From: JAAYVZ01 sp035384965 | GTDB taxonomy: Bacteria > Acidobacteriota > Thermoanaerobaculia > Thermoanaerobaculales > Thermoanaerobaculaceae | Reading direction: 5' to 3' | DNA length: 64,000 nucleotides | Assembly (NCBI GenBank): GCA_035384965.1 | Contig: DAOOJE010000017.1 | Coordinates: forward strand, 1-64,000 | Shown here: positions 45,384-54,708 of the stretch, piece after piece | Position numbering within the stretch: position 1 is the stretch's first letter | How the letters are laid out: each line of letters opens with the position of its first letter | Position numbers and translations under genes: made by a program | The notes under the pieces: model-generated | What the model was told of the DNA's origin: nothing | Seen by the model: the letters and a program-made list of their open reading frames with translations, nothing else | The model's database searches: none

Positions 45384-46643
45384 ATGGCAGAGACTGCGAG
45401 CAACACCCCCGAGGAGCGAACCGAGGGCAGCGGCGACAAGCCCACCGCCGATCGACAGGGCGGCCGGCGGCGGCGCGGCTGGCGGCGGCGCGGTCGGCGA
45501 GGCGGCGCACCACCGGCTCCTGCGACCACGCACTCCGGGTACCTGGCCCGGCGGGAGGACGGCAAGTTCGTGCTGGTGTCGGCCGCCCACCGTTTCCACC
45601 CGTCGCCATCCGACCCGATCGTGGAGGCGGGCCTCATCGAGCGCTGGCACCTGGACGCCGGCCTTCTGGTCACGGCCTCGGCCGGCTCGGGCGGCGGGCA
45701 CCGCCCGGTGGTGACCGAGCTGGTGTCGATCGAAGGGCTGCCGCCGGAGGAATACCGCCAGAAGGCGACTCCCTTCGGAGAACTGACTTCCATCGATCCC
45801 ACCGAGAGGCTGCGACTGGAGACCGACCCGGGCGTGCTGGAGCCCCGCGTGGTCGAACTCCTGGCACCGATCGGCAAGGGGCAGCGCTGCCTCATCGTGG
45901 CCCCTCCCAAGGCGGGCAAGACCACGCTGCTGCAGCAACTCGCCCATGCCATCGCGATCAATCACCCCGAGGTCCGCATCTTCGTGCTGCTGGTCGACGA
46001 GCGCCCCGAGGAGGTCACGGACTGGAAGCGCAACATCATCAAGGGCGAGGTCTTCGCCTCCTCCTCCGACGAGTCGACCCAGAGCCACATCGAGGTTGCG
46101 GAGATGGTCCTCGAGCGCTCGCGCCGCCTCGCCGAGCTCGGCGAGGACGTCGTCGTCTTCATGGACTCGCTGACCCGCATGTCACGGGCTTACAACAACA
46201 ACCAGAAGAGCTCGGGGCGCATCTTGTCGGGCGGCATCGACGCCCGCACGATGGAGAAGCCGCGCCGCTTCTTCGGCTCCGCTCGCAACATCGAAGACGG
46301 CGGCTCCCTCACCATCGTCGCGACCTGCCTCGTCGACACCGGATCGCGGATGGACGAGGTGATCTTCCAGGAGTTCAAGGGAACCGGCAACATGGAAATC
46401 GTGCTCACGCGCGACCTCTTCGAGCGCCGGATCTTCCCGTGCATGCACATCGCCCAGTCCGGGACGCGCAAGGAAGAAAAGCTCTACGACGCCGCGTCGG
46501 TCGAGAAGATCTTCCTGCTCCGGCGGGCCCTCGCCTCGCTTTCCCCGCACGAGGGGATGACGCTGCTGCTGTCGAAGCTCAAGCAGTTCCCGACCAACCA
46601 GGACTTCCTGTCGAGCATCCAGCGCGTGGCCAACGGGCGCTGA
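45384..46643 (+). CDS. rho: Transcription termination factor Rho
   Basis: Rho is a hexameric RNA helicase that ends transcription. The ATPase core is clear: Walker A APPKAGKTTLLQ, VLLVDERPEEVTD, Walker B VVVFMDSLTRMSRAYN and the arginine-finger region. The first 45 residues are a basic RG-rich stretch (RRRRGWRRRGRRGG) and the usual helical Rho_N domain is absent; the OB-fold RNA-binding part (SGYLARREDGKFVLV) is divergent. The length of 419 residues is nevertheless normal. The ATG at 45384 has AGGGAG upstream. Confidence 0.95.
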   Translation: MAETASNTPEERTEGSGDKPTADRQGGRRRRGWRRRGRRGGAPPAPATTHSGYLARREDGKFVLVSAAHRFHPSPSDPIVEAGLIERWHLDAGLLVTASAGSGGGHRPVVTELVSIEGLPPEEYRQKATPFGELTSIDPTERLRLETDPGVLEPRVVELLAPIGKGQRCLIVAPPKAGKTTLLQQLAHAIAINHPEVRIFVLLVDERPEEVTDWKRNIIKGEVFASSSDESTQSHIEVAEMVLERSRRLAELGEDVVVFMDSLTRMSRAYNNNQKSSGRILSGGIDARTMEKPRRFFGSARNIEDGGSLTIVATCLVDTGSRMDEVIFQEFKGTGNMEIVLTRDLFERRIFPCMHIAQSGTRKEEKLYDAASVEKIFLLRRALASLSPHEGMTLLLSKLKQFPTNQDFLSSIQRVANGR

Positions 46644-46742
46644 CCGCCTGTCCGCTCCGCTGTCGGTGACCGGCGCTTTGCCACCGCCGGGGATGCCGCC
46701 TCCCTCGACCCCGCCTTCCCGCGCGCAGTATCACCGACGCCA

Positions 46743-46768
46743 GCGCGCCCGGCCGGAGCCGGGCGCGC
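46743..46768. terminator. Bidirectional hairpin between rho and the pseudokinase gene
   Basis: GCGCGCCCGGC-CGGA-GCCGGGCGCGC is an 11-bp perfect stem with a 4-nt loop between two convergent genes, suited to stop both. Confidence 0.55.
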
Positions 46769-46790
46769 CACGTCCACCGAGGTGCGAGAG

Positions 46791-48734
46791 CTATCGCTTG
46801 TTGCTAACCTGCATCGTGATCGTCGCCCAGGTCTTGACCTTGACGCCGTCCTTGGTGGCCGGCTTGAAGCGATACTGTCTGGCCGCCTCGATGCAGGCCT
46901 CGTCGACGCCCAGCTTCGGCCCCTGGAACGGCCGCAGGAGCTGGACTTCCTCCACGAGGCCCTTGGCGTTGACGAGCGCCTTGAGGATGACGACACCCTG
47001 ATACTGCTGGCGCGACATGAGGAACGCCCGAGGGTACACCGGCTTGACCTCCTGCAACGCCTGCGGCAGCACGTCCACCAACGACTGGTCGACGAGGTCG
47101 TTTTCCTTCACGCCACCGCCCAGCCCGATACCGGGGCCGGCCGGGACCGGCGCCGGCATCGGTGCCGCGGCGGCCGGCGCCTGGGTGGGCGGCACCGTCG
47201 GCGGGGGAGGGGCCGCGGTCGGCGCCGCAGCAGCCACGACCGCAGTGGCAGCCGGGGCTGCGGTCGGCTGCGGGGCCGGCGTCGGCACCACCGGGACCGG
47301 CGTCGGCGCAGCGGCAGCGGCCGCCGGCGCCGCGACCTTGGCTTCCAGCTGCCTGGCCTGCGCCTCCATGGCCGCCAGCTGCTCGCGCCGCTTGCGGTCA
47401 GCCTCCTCGCGCGCCTTGATGTCGGCCTGGATGCGGGCCTCCTCCTCGGCGGTCAGCTTCCTCGGCCCGGCGCCCTTGCGGCTGTCCTCGAGCTGCTTCT
47501 GCAGCTCGGCGGCCTTGATGCGCTCGGCCTCGGCCTCGCGCTTGAGCGTCTCGATCTGCTGGTTGTAGGCGTCGAGCTGGCGTTTGACCTCGTTGCGGAG
47601 CGACTCGGAGTCGATACCGGTCTGCGGCGCCGGCCGCAGCAGCAGGATGCCGACCACGATCGCCAGGACGGCGACCGCCGCAATCGCCACGTACAGGCCG
47701 GTACGGCTCGGGGCCGGCTGCTCCACGACGACGGCCGCCGGGGCCTCCGCACCGGCCGGCTTGGGCGGCTGGTAGTACGCCGCCACGTCGAGGCTGCGCT
47801 CCCTCTGGAGCTCCCGGTCCTCTTGCTCGATGTCGTTGCGGTACAGCCGATCCATGAACAGCGCGAGGTTGAACGTGGTCGGCGAGTACGCCCCGCCGTA
47901 CAGCAGCTTCTCGAGTTCTCGCTTGAGTTCGGCAGCGGAGCCGAAGCGCTCCTCGGGGCGGGCCGCGAGGGCCTTGCGGAGGATTGCCATGACGTCGGCT
48001 GGGACCGCGCCTTCCTCGAACGCGAGCTGCGGCGACGTGAGCGCGGCGGCTCTCGCCGCCGGGTCGGCCGGCAGCGGCGCGCCGGTGAGGAGTTGGAACA
48101 GGATGGCGCCCACCGAGTAGACGTCGGTACGCCGGCTTGCCGGCTGACCGTTCAGGACCTCCGGCGCCAGATAGGGAGCGGCGGCGTCCTTCAGCGCCGG
48201 CACCTTCGCCAGGTTGGCGATGAGCCCCCTGGCCAGCCCGAAACCGCCCACCATGGCCTCGCCGTCGTTGCCGATCATTACCATGTGGGGCACCAGGAAG
48301 CCGTGGTGGAGAGGTCCTCCGCCGAGCTCCACCGCCAGGCCCGAGGCGAGCGCCGCGGTGATCTTCTCCGCGATCAGCAGCGCGTTGTCGATCGCGATCG
48401 GGAACTGCTCGTGGGCCACGCGCTCGAGGAGCTGATCGAGGGGCTGGGAAGGCACGTAGTCCCACGCCAGGTACGGCGTCCCCTTCTCGCGCCCGACCGA
48501 GGCGTTGCGAACGACATTGGTCGCCTTGAGCGTCTGGGCGATCTGGTTGGCCACCGCGAAATCGGCCGCCATGGCGTTGCGGTCGAGGCCGATCTGATCG
48601 AACCGCCGCAGCCAGACAATGCGCTTGAACCCCGTACGCTCCATCTCGCCGGCTCGCCAGAGGGATCCGACGCCACCCCTGGCGCGCTCCTTGAGGAGCA
48701 GGAAGTTTCCGAAAGTCGTGTAGGAACCTGCCAT
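46791..48734 (-). CDS. Pseudokinase-like membrane protein with TonB C-terminal domain
   Basis: The first 270 residues have the fold pattern of a Ser/Thr kinase (PSQPLDQLLERV, SRRTDVYSVGAILFQLLTG), but key residues are lost: the HRD loop reads HHGFLVPHMV and DFG reads GGFG. It is therefore probably catalytically dead. A transmembrane helix (about 344-365) follows, then a charged coiled coil (about 375-470), a Pro/Ala-rich linker and a TonB_C domain (about 553-647, YPRAFLMSRQQYQGVVILKALV in part). The topology would place the TonB domain in the periplasm. Function unknown; a sensor or force-transducing scaffold is possible. Confidence 0.75.
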   Translation of the reverse strand: MAGSYTTFGNFLLLKERARGGVGSLWRAGEMERTGFKRIVWLRRFDQIGLDRNAMAADFAVANQIAQTLKATNVVRNASVGREKGTPYLAWDYVPSQPLDQLLERVAHEQFPIAIDNALLIAEKITAALASGLAVELGGGPLHHGFLVPHMVMIGNDGEAMVGGFGLARGLIANLAKVPALKDAAAPYLAPEVLNGQPASRRTDVYSVGAILFQLLTGAPLPADPAARAAALTSPQLAFEEGAVPADVMAILRKALAARPEERFGSAAELKRELEKLLYGGAYSPTTFNLALFMDRLYRNDIEQEDRELQRERSLDVAAYYQPPKPAGAEAPAAVVVEQPAPSRTGLYVAIAAVAVLAIVVGILLLRPAPQTGIDSESLRNEVKRQLDAYNQQIETLKREAEAERIKAAELQKQLEDSRKGAGPRKLTAEEEARIQADIKAREEADRKRREQLAAMEAQARQLEAKVAAPAAAAAAPTPVPVVPTPAPQPTAAPAATAVVAAAAPTAAPPPPTVPPTQAPAAAAPMPAPVPAGPGIGLGGGVKENDLVDQSLVDVLPQALQEVKPVYPRAFLMSRQQYQGVVILKALVNAKGLVEEVQLLRPFQGPKLGVDEACIEAARQYRFKPATKDGVKVKTWATITMQVSNKR

Positions 48735-48768
48735 CGCCTGCCCTCCTCCGCGTCCAACCGCAACGCTA

Positions 48769-49233
48769 TCACCGGTGTTCGACCTGGTCAACGGGCATCG
48801 GTTCCCCCGCGGCGCGTCCCCGCCTCGCCAGGTGGCGCTGCAGGATGACCTCGGCGGCGACCGAGTCGACGAGCCGTGGCCAACGGCCGCGCGGGACGCC
48901 TTCCGCCGCCAGGCGATGCTCGGCCTCGCGCGTGCTCCCGGCCTCGTCCTCCTCCGCCACGGGCACCTGCAGTTGAGCCCGCAGCGCCTCCAGCACGGCC
49001 CCGATGCGCGCCCCGCCACGTCCCACGCCGGACGCGGTCCGCGGCACCCCGACCACCACCGCCTCGACGCCCCGCTCCCGGCAAAGGTCGGCCACCTGCA
49101 CCGCGAGCGCCGCCGGGCCGCGGAACGCCAGCGCCGGCAAGCGGATGAAGGCCACCTCGATCGGGTCGCTCATTGCAATTCCGACCCGCTCCGCACCGAC
49201 GTCGAGCCCGAGCCACCGCACGTGTGGCAGCAT
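48769..49233 (-). CDS. ruvX: Putative pre-16S rRNA nuclease YqgF / RuvX
   Basis: This RNase H-fold protein has the N-terminal motif WLGLDVGAERVGIAMSD and VVVGVPRTASGVGR, and an acidic late segment (RLVDSVAAEVILQRHL) supplying the active-site Asp. At 154 residues it is normal. It is thought to process the 5' end of 16S rRNA. The ATG at 49233 is chosen; a GTG 12 nt later is also possible. Its stop lies 34 nt before the start of the pseudokinase gene on the same strand. It diverges from lptD. Confidence 0.85.
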   Translation of the reverse strand: MLPHVRWLGLDVGAERVGIAMSDPIEVAFIRLPALAFRGPAALAVQVADLCRERGVEAVVVGVPRTASGVGRGGARIGAVLEALRAQLQVPVAEEDEAGSTREAEHRLAAEGVPRGRWPRLVDSVAAEVILQRHLARRGRAAGEPMPVDQVEHR

Positions 49234-49266
49234 ACCCGGCTTCGCAGCCACCGGGGTCCCAGGGGG

Positions 49267-49272
49267 TACAAT
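49267..49272 (+). promoter_or_regulatory. Candidate -10 box (TACAAT) for lptD
   Basis: TACAAT lies 9 nt before the ATG with no Shine-Dalgarno between, in the 48-nt divergent spacer to ruvX. Confidence 0.45.
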
Positions 49273-49281
49273 CCCGACCGA

Positions 49282-51459
49282 ATGTGGCGCGCACCTGCAC
49301 CCACCGGCTGGAAGCCGCGCGTTTTCCACAGCGCCGGGGCGCTCCTCGCCTCGTTCCTCGCCCTCGGCACGCTGGCCGGCGAGCCCGCCGGCCCGGCCCA
49401 GGCGATCAGCCTCCAGGCCCAGCACCAGCAGTGGGTCGAGGACCAGCTCCTGTGCGCGCAGGGGAACGTGCGGGTCGCCTACCAGGATATCCGGGTGCAG
49501 TGCGACGAAATCGAGGTCGACCTCTCGACCATGACGCTGCGCGCCTCGGGGCGCGTCGTGGTGGACCAGGCGGACAGCCGGATGGCGTGCGACCGGCTGG
49601 AGTTCGATCTCCGCAGGAAAGTCGGCACCTTCTACGCTGTCGACGCGTTCCTCCCCCCGACCTACTACTTCCGCGGTGCCGAGCTGGAAAAGCTCGACGA
49701 AACCCACTACCGGATCAAGGACGGGCTGTTCACGAGCTGCCAGCTCACCGACGACGCCCCCCCCTGGAGCATCGACGTGGCCGAGGCGACGCTCGAACTC
49801 GAGGGGTACGGCCATTTCCGGGGCGTGTCGATGCGGGTCCAGGGCGTTCCAGTCTTCTACACGCCCCGGCTCCTGTGGCCGATCAAGCGCGACCGGGCGG
49901 CCGGCTTCCTCGTCCCCAACTTCGGCTACAACAACCGGCGGGGCTCCTACTTCGGCACCGCCTTCTTCTGGCCGGTGTCGCGGGCGTTCGACACCACCTT
50001 CTATCTCGATCTCTATTCCAAGAGCTACGTCGGCGCCGGCAACGAGCTGCGGTGGGCACCGGCCGAGAACGCCCGCGGCTCGCTCCAGCTCTACACCCTC
50101 CGAGACCCGGCCACCGACACCTGGGAGTGGAAGGCGCTCGGCAAGCACAGCCAGCTCTTCGCCGGCGGCTACTCGATCAAGGGCCAGCTTGACGAGACCT
50201 CCAACTTCGACTTCTTCCGCCGCTTCGAGCGCAGCGCCGACCGCAACACACGGCCCGACCTGTTCTCGTTCCTCACCTTGAGCCGGACGTGGGGCGCCCA
50301 GTCGGTCAACCTGCGCACGGACCACCGGCGGCGCGTGTACGAGACACGCACCGGCCAGACCGTCTCGCCGCCGGACCTCGTGCTTGACCGGCTGGGGGAG
50401 GTGGAGTACAGGCTGCGGTCGACGCGGCTCGGGAGAACCCCGCTGTACGTGTCGCTGGTGGCGCTCGCCGACACCCTCAGGGTCGAGCGCTCGGAGACGC
50501 TGCATGACCGGTACGGGCGCATCGACGTCTTCCCGACCGTGTCGCTCCTGACGTCGGGCCTGCCTTGGCTCAGCATCACGCCGACCATCGGCGGCCGGGA
50601 AACGTACTACACCAAGCGCTACGAGCTCGACGCCTACAACCGCCCGACGCGCTTCGCCGACGAGGCGCTTTCGCGCTCGTACTGGACCGGCGGGCTCTCC
50701 CTCGTCGGCCCCTCGGTTTCCCGCATCTGGAGCCTCGGATCGGGCAACAAGCTCAAGCACCTCGTCGAGCCCCGGGTCGAGTACTCCTACATTTCCAACC
50801 CCGGCGACCAGCGCATCATCCCCGTCTTCGACGAGAAGGACTCGGTACTGGTGGCCAACCGCCTCCGCTGGACGCTGGCCAACCGGCTCTTCCACAAGCA
50901 GGGTGAGTCGGGCAGTCGCGAGGTGGCAAGCTTCGAGCTGTACCAGGACTACTCGTTCACCGACCCGCTGACCTACGCCCGGCCACCGCTCGAGGCGAGT
51001 CGCCGGGGCCCCCTCACCGCCGCCCTGCGCGCCATGCCCCTGCAGGGCATGTCGGTGGACATCAGGGCGAGCGGCGGCCCGTTCACCGGCTCGACGCGCA
51101 GCACGTCCTTCACGAGCAGCCTGGCCCGGGGCGCGTCCAACCTGGCCCTGACCTGGAACTCGACCTACGATCCTCTCAAAGGCAGCATGACCTCCTCGCA
51201 GGCCATCCTCTCCGGCGCGCTCGCTCCGGTCGGCGGCCGCTGGCGGCTCGAGTCACGGCTCGTCTACGACTTCCACAACCGGCTGGCCCTCGACCAGCGC
51301 TATGCCTTCCAGTGGCGCGGCAGCTGCTGGTCGGCGTTCGCCGAGTACCGCGACTACAGGGCGCCGGGGCTCAACTCCCGCGACTACCGCATCTCCATTG
51401 ATCTCACCGGCCTCGGCACCTTCCTGGACATCCACGGCGGCCTCGACTCCGGCAACTGA
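49282..51459 (+). CDS. lptD: LPS-assembly outer membrane protein LptD
   Basis: LptD is the outer-membrane barrel that inserts lipopolysaccharide. A signal peptide (ALLASFLALGTLAGEPAG) is followed by an OstA/LptA-like jellyroll (about 45-180, with the strands LLCAQGNVRVAYQDIRVQCDEIEVD, quoted in part) and a barrel of about 500 residues beginning at YTPRLLWPIKRDRAAGFLVPNFGY. The cysteines CAQ, VQCDE, ACDRL and TSCQL may form disulfides. At 725 residues it is of the usual size. It implies an LPS-containing outer membrane. The ATG is in a leaderless context. Confidence 0.92.
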   Translation: MWRAPAPTGWKPRVFHSAGALLASFLALGTLAGEPAGPAQAISLQAQHQQWVEDQLLCAQGNVRVAYQDIRVQCDEIEVDLSTMTLRASGRVVVDQADSRMACDRLEFDLRRKVGTFYAVDAFLPPTYYFRGAELEKLDETHYRIKDGLFTSCQLTDDAPPWSIDVAEATLELEGYGHFRGVSMRVQGVPVFYTPRLLWPIKRDRAAGFLVPNFGYNNRRGSYFGTAFFWPVSRAFDTTFYLDLYSKSYVGAGNELRWAPAENARGSLQLYTLRDPATDTWEWKALGKHSQLFAGGYSIKGQLDETSNFDFFRRFERSADRNTRPDLFSFLTLSRTWGAQSVNLRTDHRRRVYETRTGQTVSPPDLVLDRLGEVEYRLRSTRLGRTPLYVSLVALADTLRVERSETLHDRYGRIDVFPTVSLLTSGLPWLSITPTIGGRETYYTKRYELDAYNRPTRFADEALSRSYWTGGLSLVGPSVSRIWSLGSGNKLKHLVEPRVEYSYISNPGDQRIIPVFDEKDSVLVANRLRWTLANRLFHKQGESGSREVASFELYQDYSFTDPLTYARPPLEASRRGPLTAALRAMPLQGMSVDIRASGGPFTGSTRSTSFTSSLARGASNLALTWNSTYDPLKGSMTSSQAILSGALAPVGGRWRLESRLVYDFHNRLALDQRYAFQWRGSCWSAFAEYRDYRAPGLNSRDYRISIDLTGLGTFLDIHGGLDSGN

Positions 51460-51477
51460 CGCCGACGCATGGCCGGG

Positions 51478-51506
51478 TTGCGGGCGGCCGCGGCCTGGTG
51501 TATGCT
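51478..51506 (+). promoter_or_regulatory. Promoter for tRNA-Pro
   Basis: TTGCGG (51478-51483) and TATGCT (51501-51506) are spaced 17 nt, ending 15 nt before the tRNA gene. Confidence 0.45.
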
Positions 51507-51521
51507 GCGTCCCCACCAGGT

Positions 51522-51598
<77 letters not shown>

Positions 51599-51631
51599 TC
51601 CCCTTCGACATGCCTGCCTACCTCGCCGCGG

Positions 51632-51649
51632 CCCGCGTCTTCGCGCGGG
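51632..51649 (+). terminator. Hairpin after tRNA-Pro
   Basis: CCCGCG-TCTTCG-CGCGGG forms a 6-bp stem 33 nt after the tRNA, followed by GCTTCTTGCTGTTG. Weak candidate. Confidence 0.3.
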
Positions 51650-51869
51650 TCGGCATGCTTCTTGCTGTTGTCGATGCCGACCCCGCGGCGGCGGTGCCAC
51701 TCGCGCCTCGGCGGAGGGCCGAACGTCCTGCAGAGAGTTGTGAGATGGGAGTCGAGTCCGAGTAGACTTGCAGGGCGGCGGGCCGAGGTGACGGGCTGCC
51801 TTTTTGACCGGGCGCCCGCCGCCAGCGGGGCACGGCGAGGTGCCAGCTGAGCGCCCCTCGCGGGAGCGA

Positions 51870-52745
51870 ATGATGCGGCGAGCTACTGCAACCATGGCCT
51901 TGACCATCGCAGCGCTGGCCGGCGGCGCCTGGACATCGGCGGCGCAGCCGGGCGCGGCACCGCCAGACCCGAGGGTCCTGGTGCAGCGGGCTTGCGATGT
52001 GTACGGAGGTCTCGAGGCGTTCCGCAAGCTGGGGATCCTCAGCATGCAAATGGACCGCGAGGAGATCACGCAGGATGGCAAGGTCGTCAGCGACTCGACA
52101 CTGGTCATCATGGACACGCCCGGGCCGCTGCCAGGCCGCCTCGAGATCGCCAGCAGCCGGACCATTGCCGCCGACGACGGCACCGGCGGCTGGGCGCTGA
52201 CCAACGGCAAGCCGGACCAGCGTCCCACGACCCAGCTCATGGTGAAGCGAACGCTCACCAGCTACACCTTCTCGCTCCTGGCGCCGTTCTCGCTCACGTG
52301 GAAGGACGTCACGTACAAGTCGGTGGAGCCGGGCATGATCGCCGGCAGGCCGGTGTGGCGGCTGGAAATCGAGGTGGCGAGCGGTTTCTTTGCCTCCCCC
52401 CAGCTGTCGCGAACGTGGTTCTTCGACTTCGATCAGGGGACGGGAGAGCTCGTCCAGGCCACAACCCCGGCCACCGACCTCGGCAAGGGGATCAAGGCCG
52501 ACGGCATGCTCGTGACCGTCCCGCAACGCGTCAAGGTCGGCGCCGTCTCGCTGCCGGCCATCGAAAAGGCCGTCGGCCTGGACGAGACCGGCAACCAGAA
52601 GGCCCACACCCGCACCAAGACGGTCAAGTACAAGCTGATCTCGACCGCCGAGGCGAGGATGCTGTTCCCGAACCCGATTCCGCCCGACCAGCGCCCCAAG
52701 CCGCCGCAGATGCCCGTGCCCGACGCTGCGAAGCGGCCGAGCTAG
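51870..52745 (+). CDS. Secreted protein of unknown function
   Basis: This 291-residue protein begins with a signal peptide (MALTIAALAGGAWTSAAQ). Early in the mature part is RACDVYGGLEAFRKLGILSM, resembling the start of periplasmic proteins of an outer-membrane lipoprotein-sorting or LolA-like beta fold; the rest is beta-rich (IAGRPVWRLEIEV, TWFFDFDQGTGEL). I do not recognise a defined family. A proline-rich tail (PPDQRPKPPQMPVP) ends it. The double ATG has GGGAGCG upstream. A hydrolase gene follows 40 nt later on the same strand. Confidence 0.7.
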   Translation: MMRRATATMALTIAALAGGAWTSAAQPGAAPPDPRVLVQRACDVYGGLEAFRKLGILSMQMDREEITQDGKVVSDSTLVIMDTPGPLPGRLEIASSRTIAADDGTGGWALTNGKPDQRPTTQLMVKRTLTSYTFSLLAPFSLTWKDVTYKSVEPGMIAGRPVWRLEIEVASGFFASPQLSRTWFFDFDQGTGELVQATTPATDLGKGIKADGMLVTVPQRVKVGAVSLPAIEKAVGLDETGNQKAHTRTKTVKYKLISTAEARMLFPNPIPPDQRPKPPQMPVPDAAKRPS

Positions 52746-52785
52746 GGCCAGCAGAGGTTCGGGCGGGGCTTCCCGGGAGGTGACG

Positions 52786-53844
52786 ATGCTCAGGTGGCCA
52801 CACACACTGCTGATCGCGGGGATGACAGCGCTAGCGGCAACGGTCATCGCGCAGCCGGCGCCCCCGCCCGACCTGGCTGGCCAGCTCGCCGCCCTTCAGC
52901 GGGCCAACGAGGCCCTCGAGCACCGGCTCGACGAGCTCGCCAAGGCCATCGACGACCTGGCCTGGTTTGCCCGGGTGGCCGACGTGGCCATCGTCGACAA
53001 GTGGCGGATCTTCGGCCCTCCGGACGCCAACCCGGCCAACCCGCTGGCGCCCGGCGCCGCCAACCCGGTCAAGTTCTACACCTACACGTTCGTTCCTCGG
53101 GATCGCCCCGCCAACGTCAAGCTGCCGTTGATCGTGTTGCCGCACGGCGGAGTCCACGCCGACTTCACCACCTATCACACCCACATCATTCGGGAGCTGA
53201 TGGCCATGGGCTACGTGGTCGTGGCGCCCGACTACCGGGGCTCGACCGGCTACGGCGAAGGCTTCTGGCGGCTCATCGACTACGGCGGCCGGGAGGTCGA
53301 CGACGTCCAGGCCGCCCGCGACTGGGCGCTCGAGAACTTCGATTTCGTCGATCCCAAGCGCGTCGGCATGGTGGGCTGGAGCCACGGCGGGCTCATCGCC
53401 CTGCTGGCCGCCAACCGCTTCCCCGACGCCTACGCCTGCGTGTTCGCCGGGGTCCCGGTCTCCGATCTGATCGCGCGCCTGGGCTATCACGACGAGGACT
53501 ATCGTGCGCTGTTTTCCGCCCCCTACCATGTTGGGCAGACGGTGCGGCAGAACATCCCCGAGTACAAGCGGCGCTCGCCGGTCTGGAACATCGACAACAT
53601 CCGCTCGCCGCTGCTCATCCACTCCACGACCAACGACGAGGACGTGAACGTGCTCGAGGTCGAGCACCTCGTCAACGCGCTCAAGGCGGCTGGCAAGAAG
53701 TTCGAGTACAGGATCTGGGAGGACGCGCCGGGCGGCCACAGCTTCGACCGCATGGACACCCGGCAGGCCCGGGAGGCGCGCCGGCAGATCTGGGCGTTCC
53801 TGGCGCGGCACCTGCACCCTCCCCGCCCGGAGGCCGGGCTCTAG
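52786..53844 (+). CDS. Secreted alpha/beta hydrolase, S9 prolyl-oligopeptidase-like
   Basis: This 352-residue exported hydrolase has a signal peptide (LLIAGMTALAATVIAQP), a short coiled-coil region (LAALQRANEALEHRLDELAK) and an alpha/beta-hydrolase domain. The nucleophile is Ser199 in VGWSHGG; the acid is in STTNDEDVN and the histidine in PGGHSFD. The N-terminal propeller of full S9 peptidases is missing, so it may be a dipeptidyl-peptidase-like or esterase enzyme. GGGAGG precedes the ATG at 52786. Confidence 0.83.
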   Translation: MLRWPHTLLIAGMTALAATVIAQPAPPPDLAGQLAALQRANEALEHRLDELAKAIDDLAWFARVADVAIVDKWRIFGPPDANPANPLAPGAANPVKFYTYTFVPRDRPANVKLPLIVLPHGGVHADFTTYHTHIIRELMAMGYVVVAPDYRGSTGYGEGFWRLIDYGGREVDDVQAARDWALENFDFVDPKRVGMVGWSHGGLIALLAANRFPDAYACVFAGVPVSDLIARLGYHDEDYRALFSAPYHVGQTVRQNIPEYKRRSPVWNIDNIRSPLLIHSTTNDEDVNVLEVEHLVNALKAAGKKFEYRIWEDAPGGHSFDRMDTRQAREARRQIWAFLARHLHPPRPEAGL

Positions 53845-53861
53845 GCCCGCTCGGATCACGC

Positions 53862-54707
53862 GTGCCCATCGCCCGAACGACCCCCGTCGCCACCACCTGC
53901 AGGCGCCTCGCGCTCGTCGTGCCGCTCGCCCTCGGCGCCTGCAGGGGCGCGGCCGGAACGCTGGCGACCGTTGGCGACCGGTCGATTCGCATGGCGGACC
54001 TCGCTGCCGTGGTCGAGGTGCAGACCGGAAGCCCCCTCGCCGAGGCCCCCCCCGAGCTGGTGGCCGCGCTGTTCGAGAACCTGCTCGAGGAGGAGGTGGT
54101 GCTGGCGGCCTCCGGCCAGCCCGCCGATACCGAGCTGGCCCCTGCCGCCCGTTCCGCCCTGGTCCGCGAGGCGCTGCAGCGCCTTTGCCCTCCCCCGCCG
54201 TTGCCGACGGCCGCCGAGGTCGACGCCTTCCTGGCGGCGAGCAGCGCCGGGGAGCCGGCCGGCGAGAGGCTGCGCCTCCGGCAGCTGTTGCTTCCCGACC
54301 AGGCCGCTGCGCGTGCCGCCCGCGACCGCCTACGCAGGGGCGAGGAGTTCGCCGAGGTGTCGCGGCAAATGTCGCGCGCCCCCAACGCCGCAGAGGGCGG
54401 GCTTCTCGGCTGGGTGGGACAGGGTCAGCTCCCTCCCGAGTTCGAGGCGGCAGTCTTCGCGCTGCCCAACGGCGGCATCTCCGAGCCGGTGGCGAGCACT
54501 GCCGGGTGGCACATCTTTCAGGTCATCGAACGGCGCGCCGCCGGCAGCGCCGACCCGTCCCGGCGCGAGCGCGCGCGCGCCGAGCTGGCGGCCCAGAAGG
54601 CCGAGGCTTCCCGGCGCGCCTGTCTTTCCGTTCTCGCCGCGCGGGTCGGCGTCACGACCCCGTGCAAGGACGCCACCTTTCCATGCCGAAACCCCTTCGA
54701 GGCGTGA
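53862..54707 (+). CDS. PpiC/parvulin-type peptidyl-prolyl isomerase lipoprotein
   Basis: This 281-residue protein starts with a lipoprotein signal peptide (LALVVPLALGAC, lipobox LGAC), so it is anchored in a membrane facing the periplasm. A SurA-like N-terminal helix region is followed by one parvulin domain (about 145-240: RLRQLLLPDQAAARAARDRL, GGLLGWVGQGQLPPEFEAAVFAL, STAGWHIFQVIER, quoted in part). It probably helps fold outer-membrane proteins together with SurA, encoded 1 nt downstream. The GTG start has no strong ribosome site. Confidence 0.87.
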   Translation: MPIARTTPVATTCRRLALVVPLALGACRGAAGTLATVGDRSIRMADLAAVVEVQTGSPLAEAPPELVAALFENLLEEEVVLAASGQPADTELAPAARSALVREALQRLCPPPPLPTAAEVDAFLAASSAGEPAGERLRLRQLLLPDQAAARAARDRLRRGEEFAEVSRQMSRAPNAAEGGLLGWVGQGQLPPEFEAAVFALPNGGISEPVASTAGWHIFQVIERRAAGSADPSRRERARAELAAQKAEASRRACLSVLAARVGVTTPCKDATFPCRNPFEA

Positions 54708-54708
54708 C

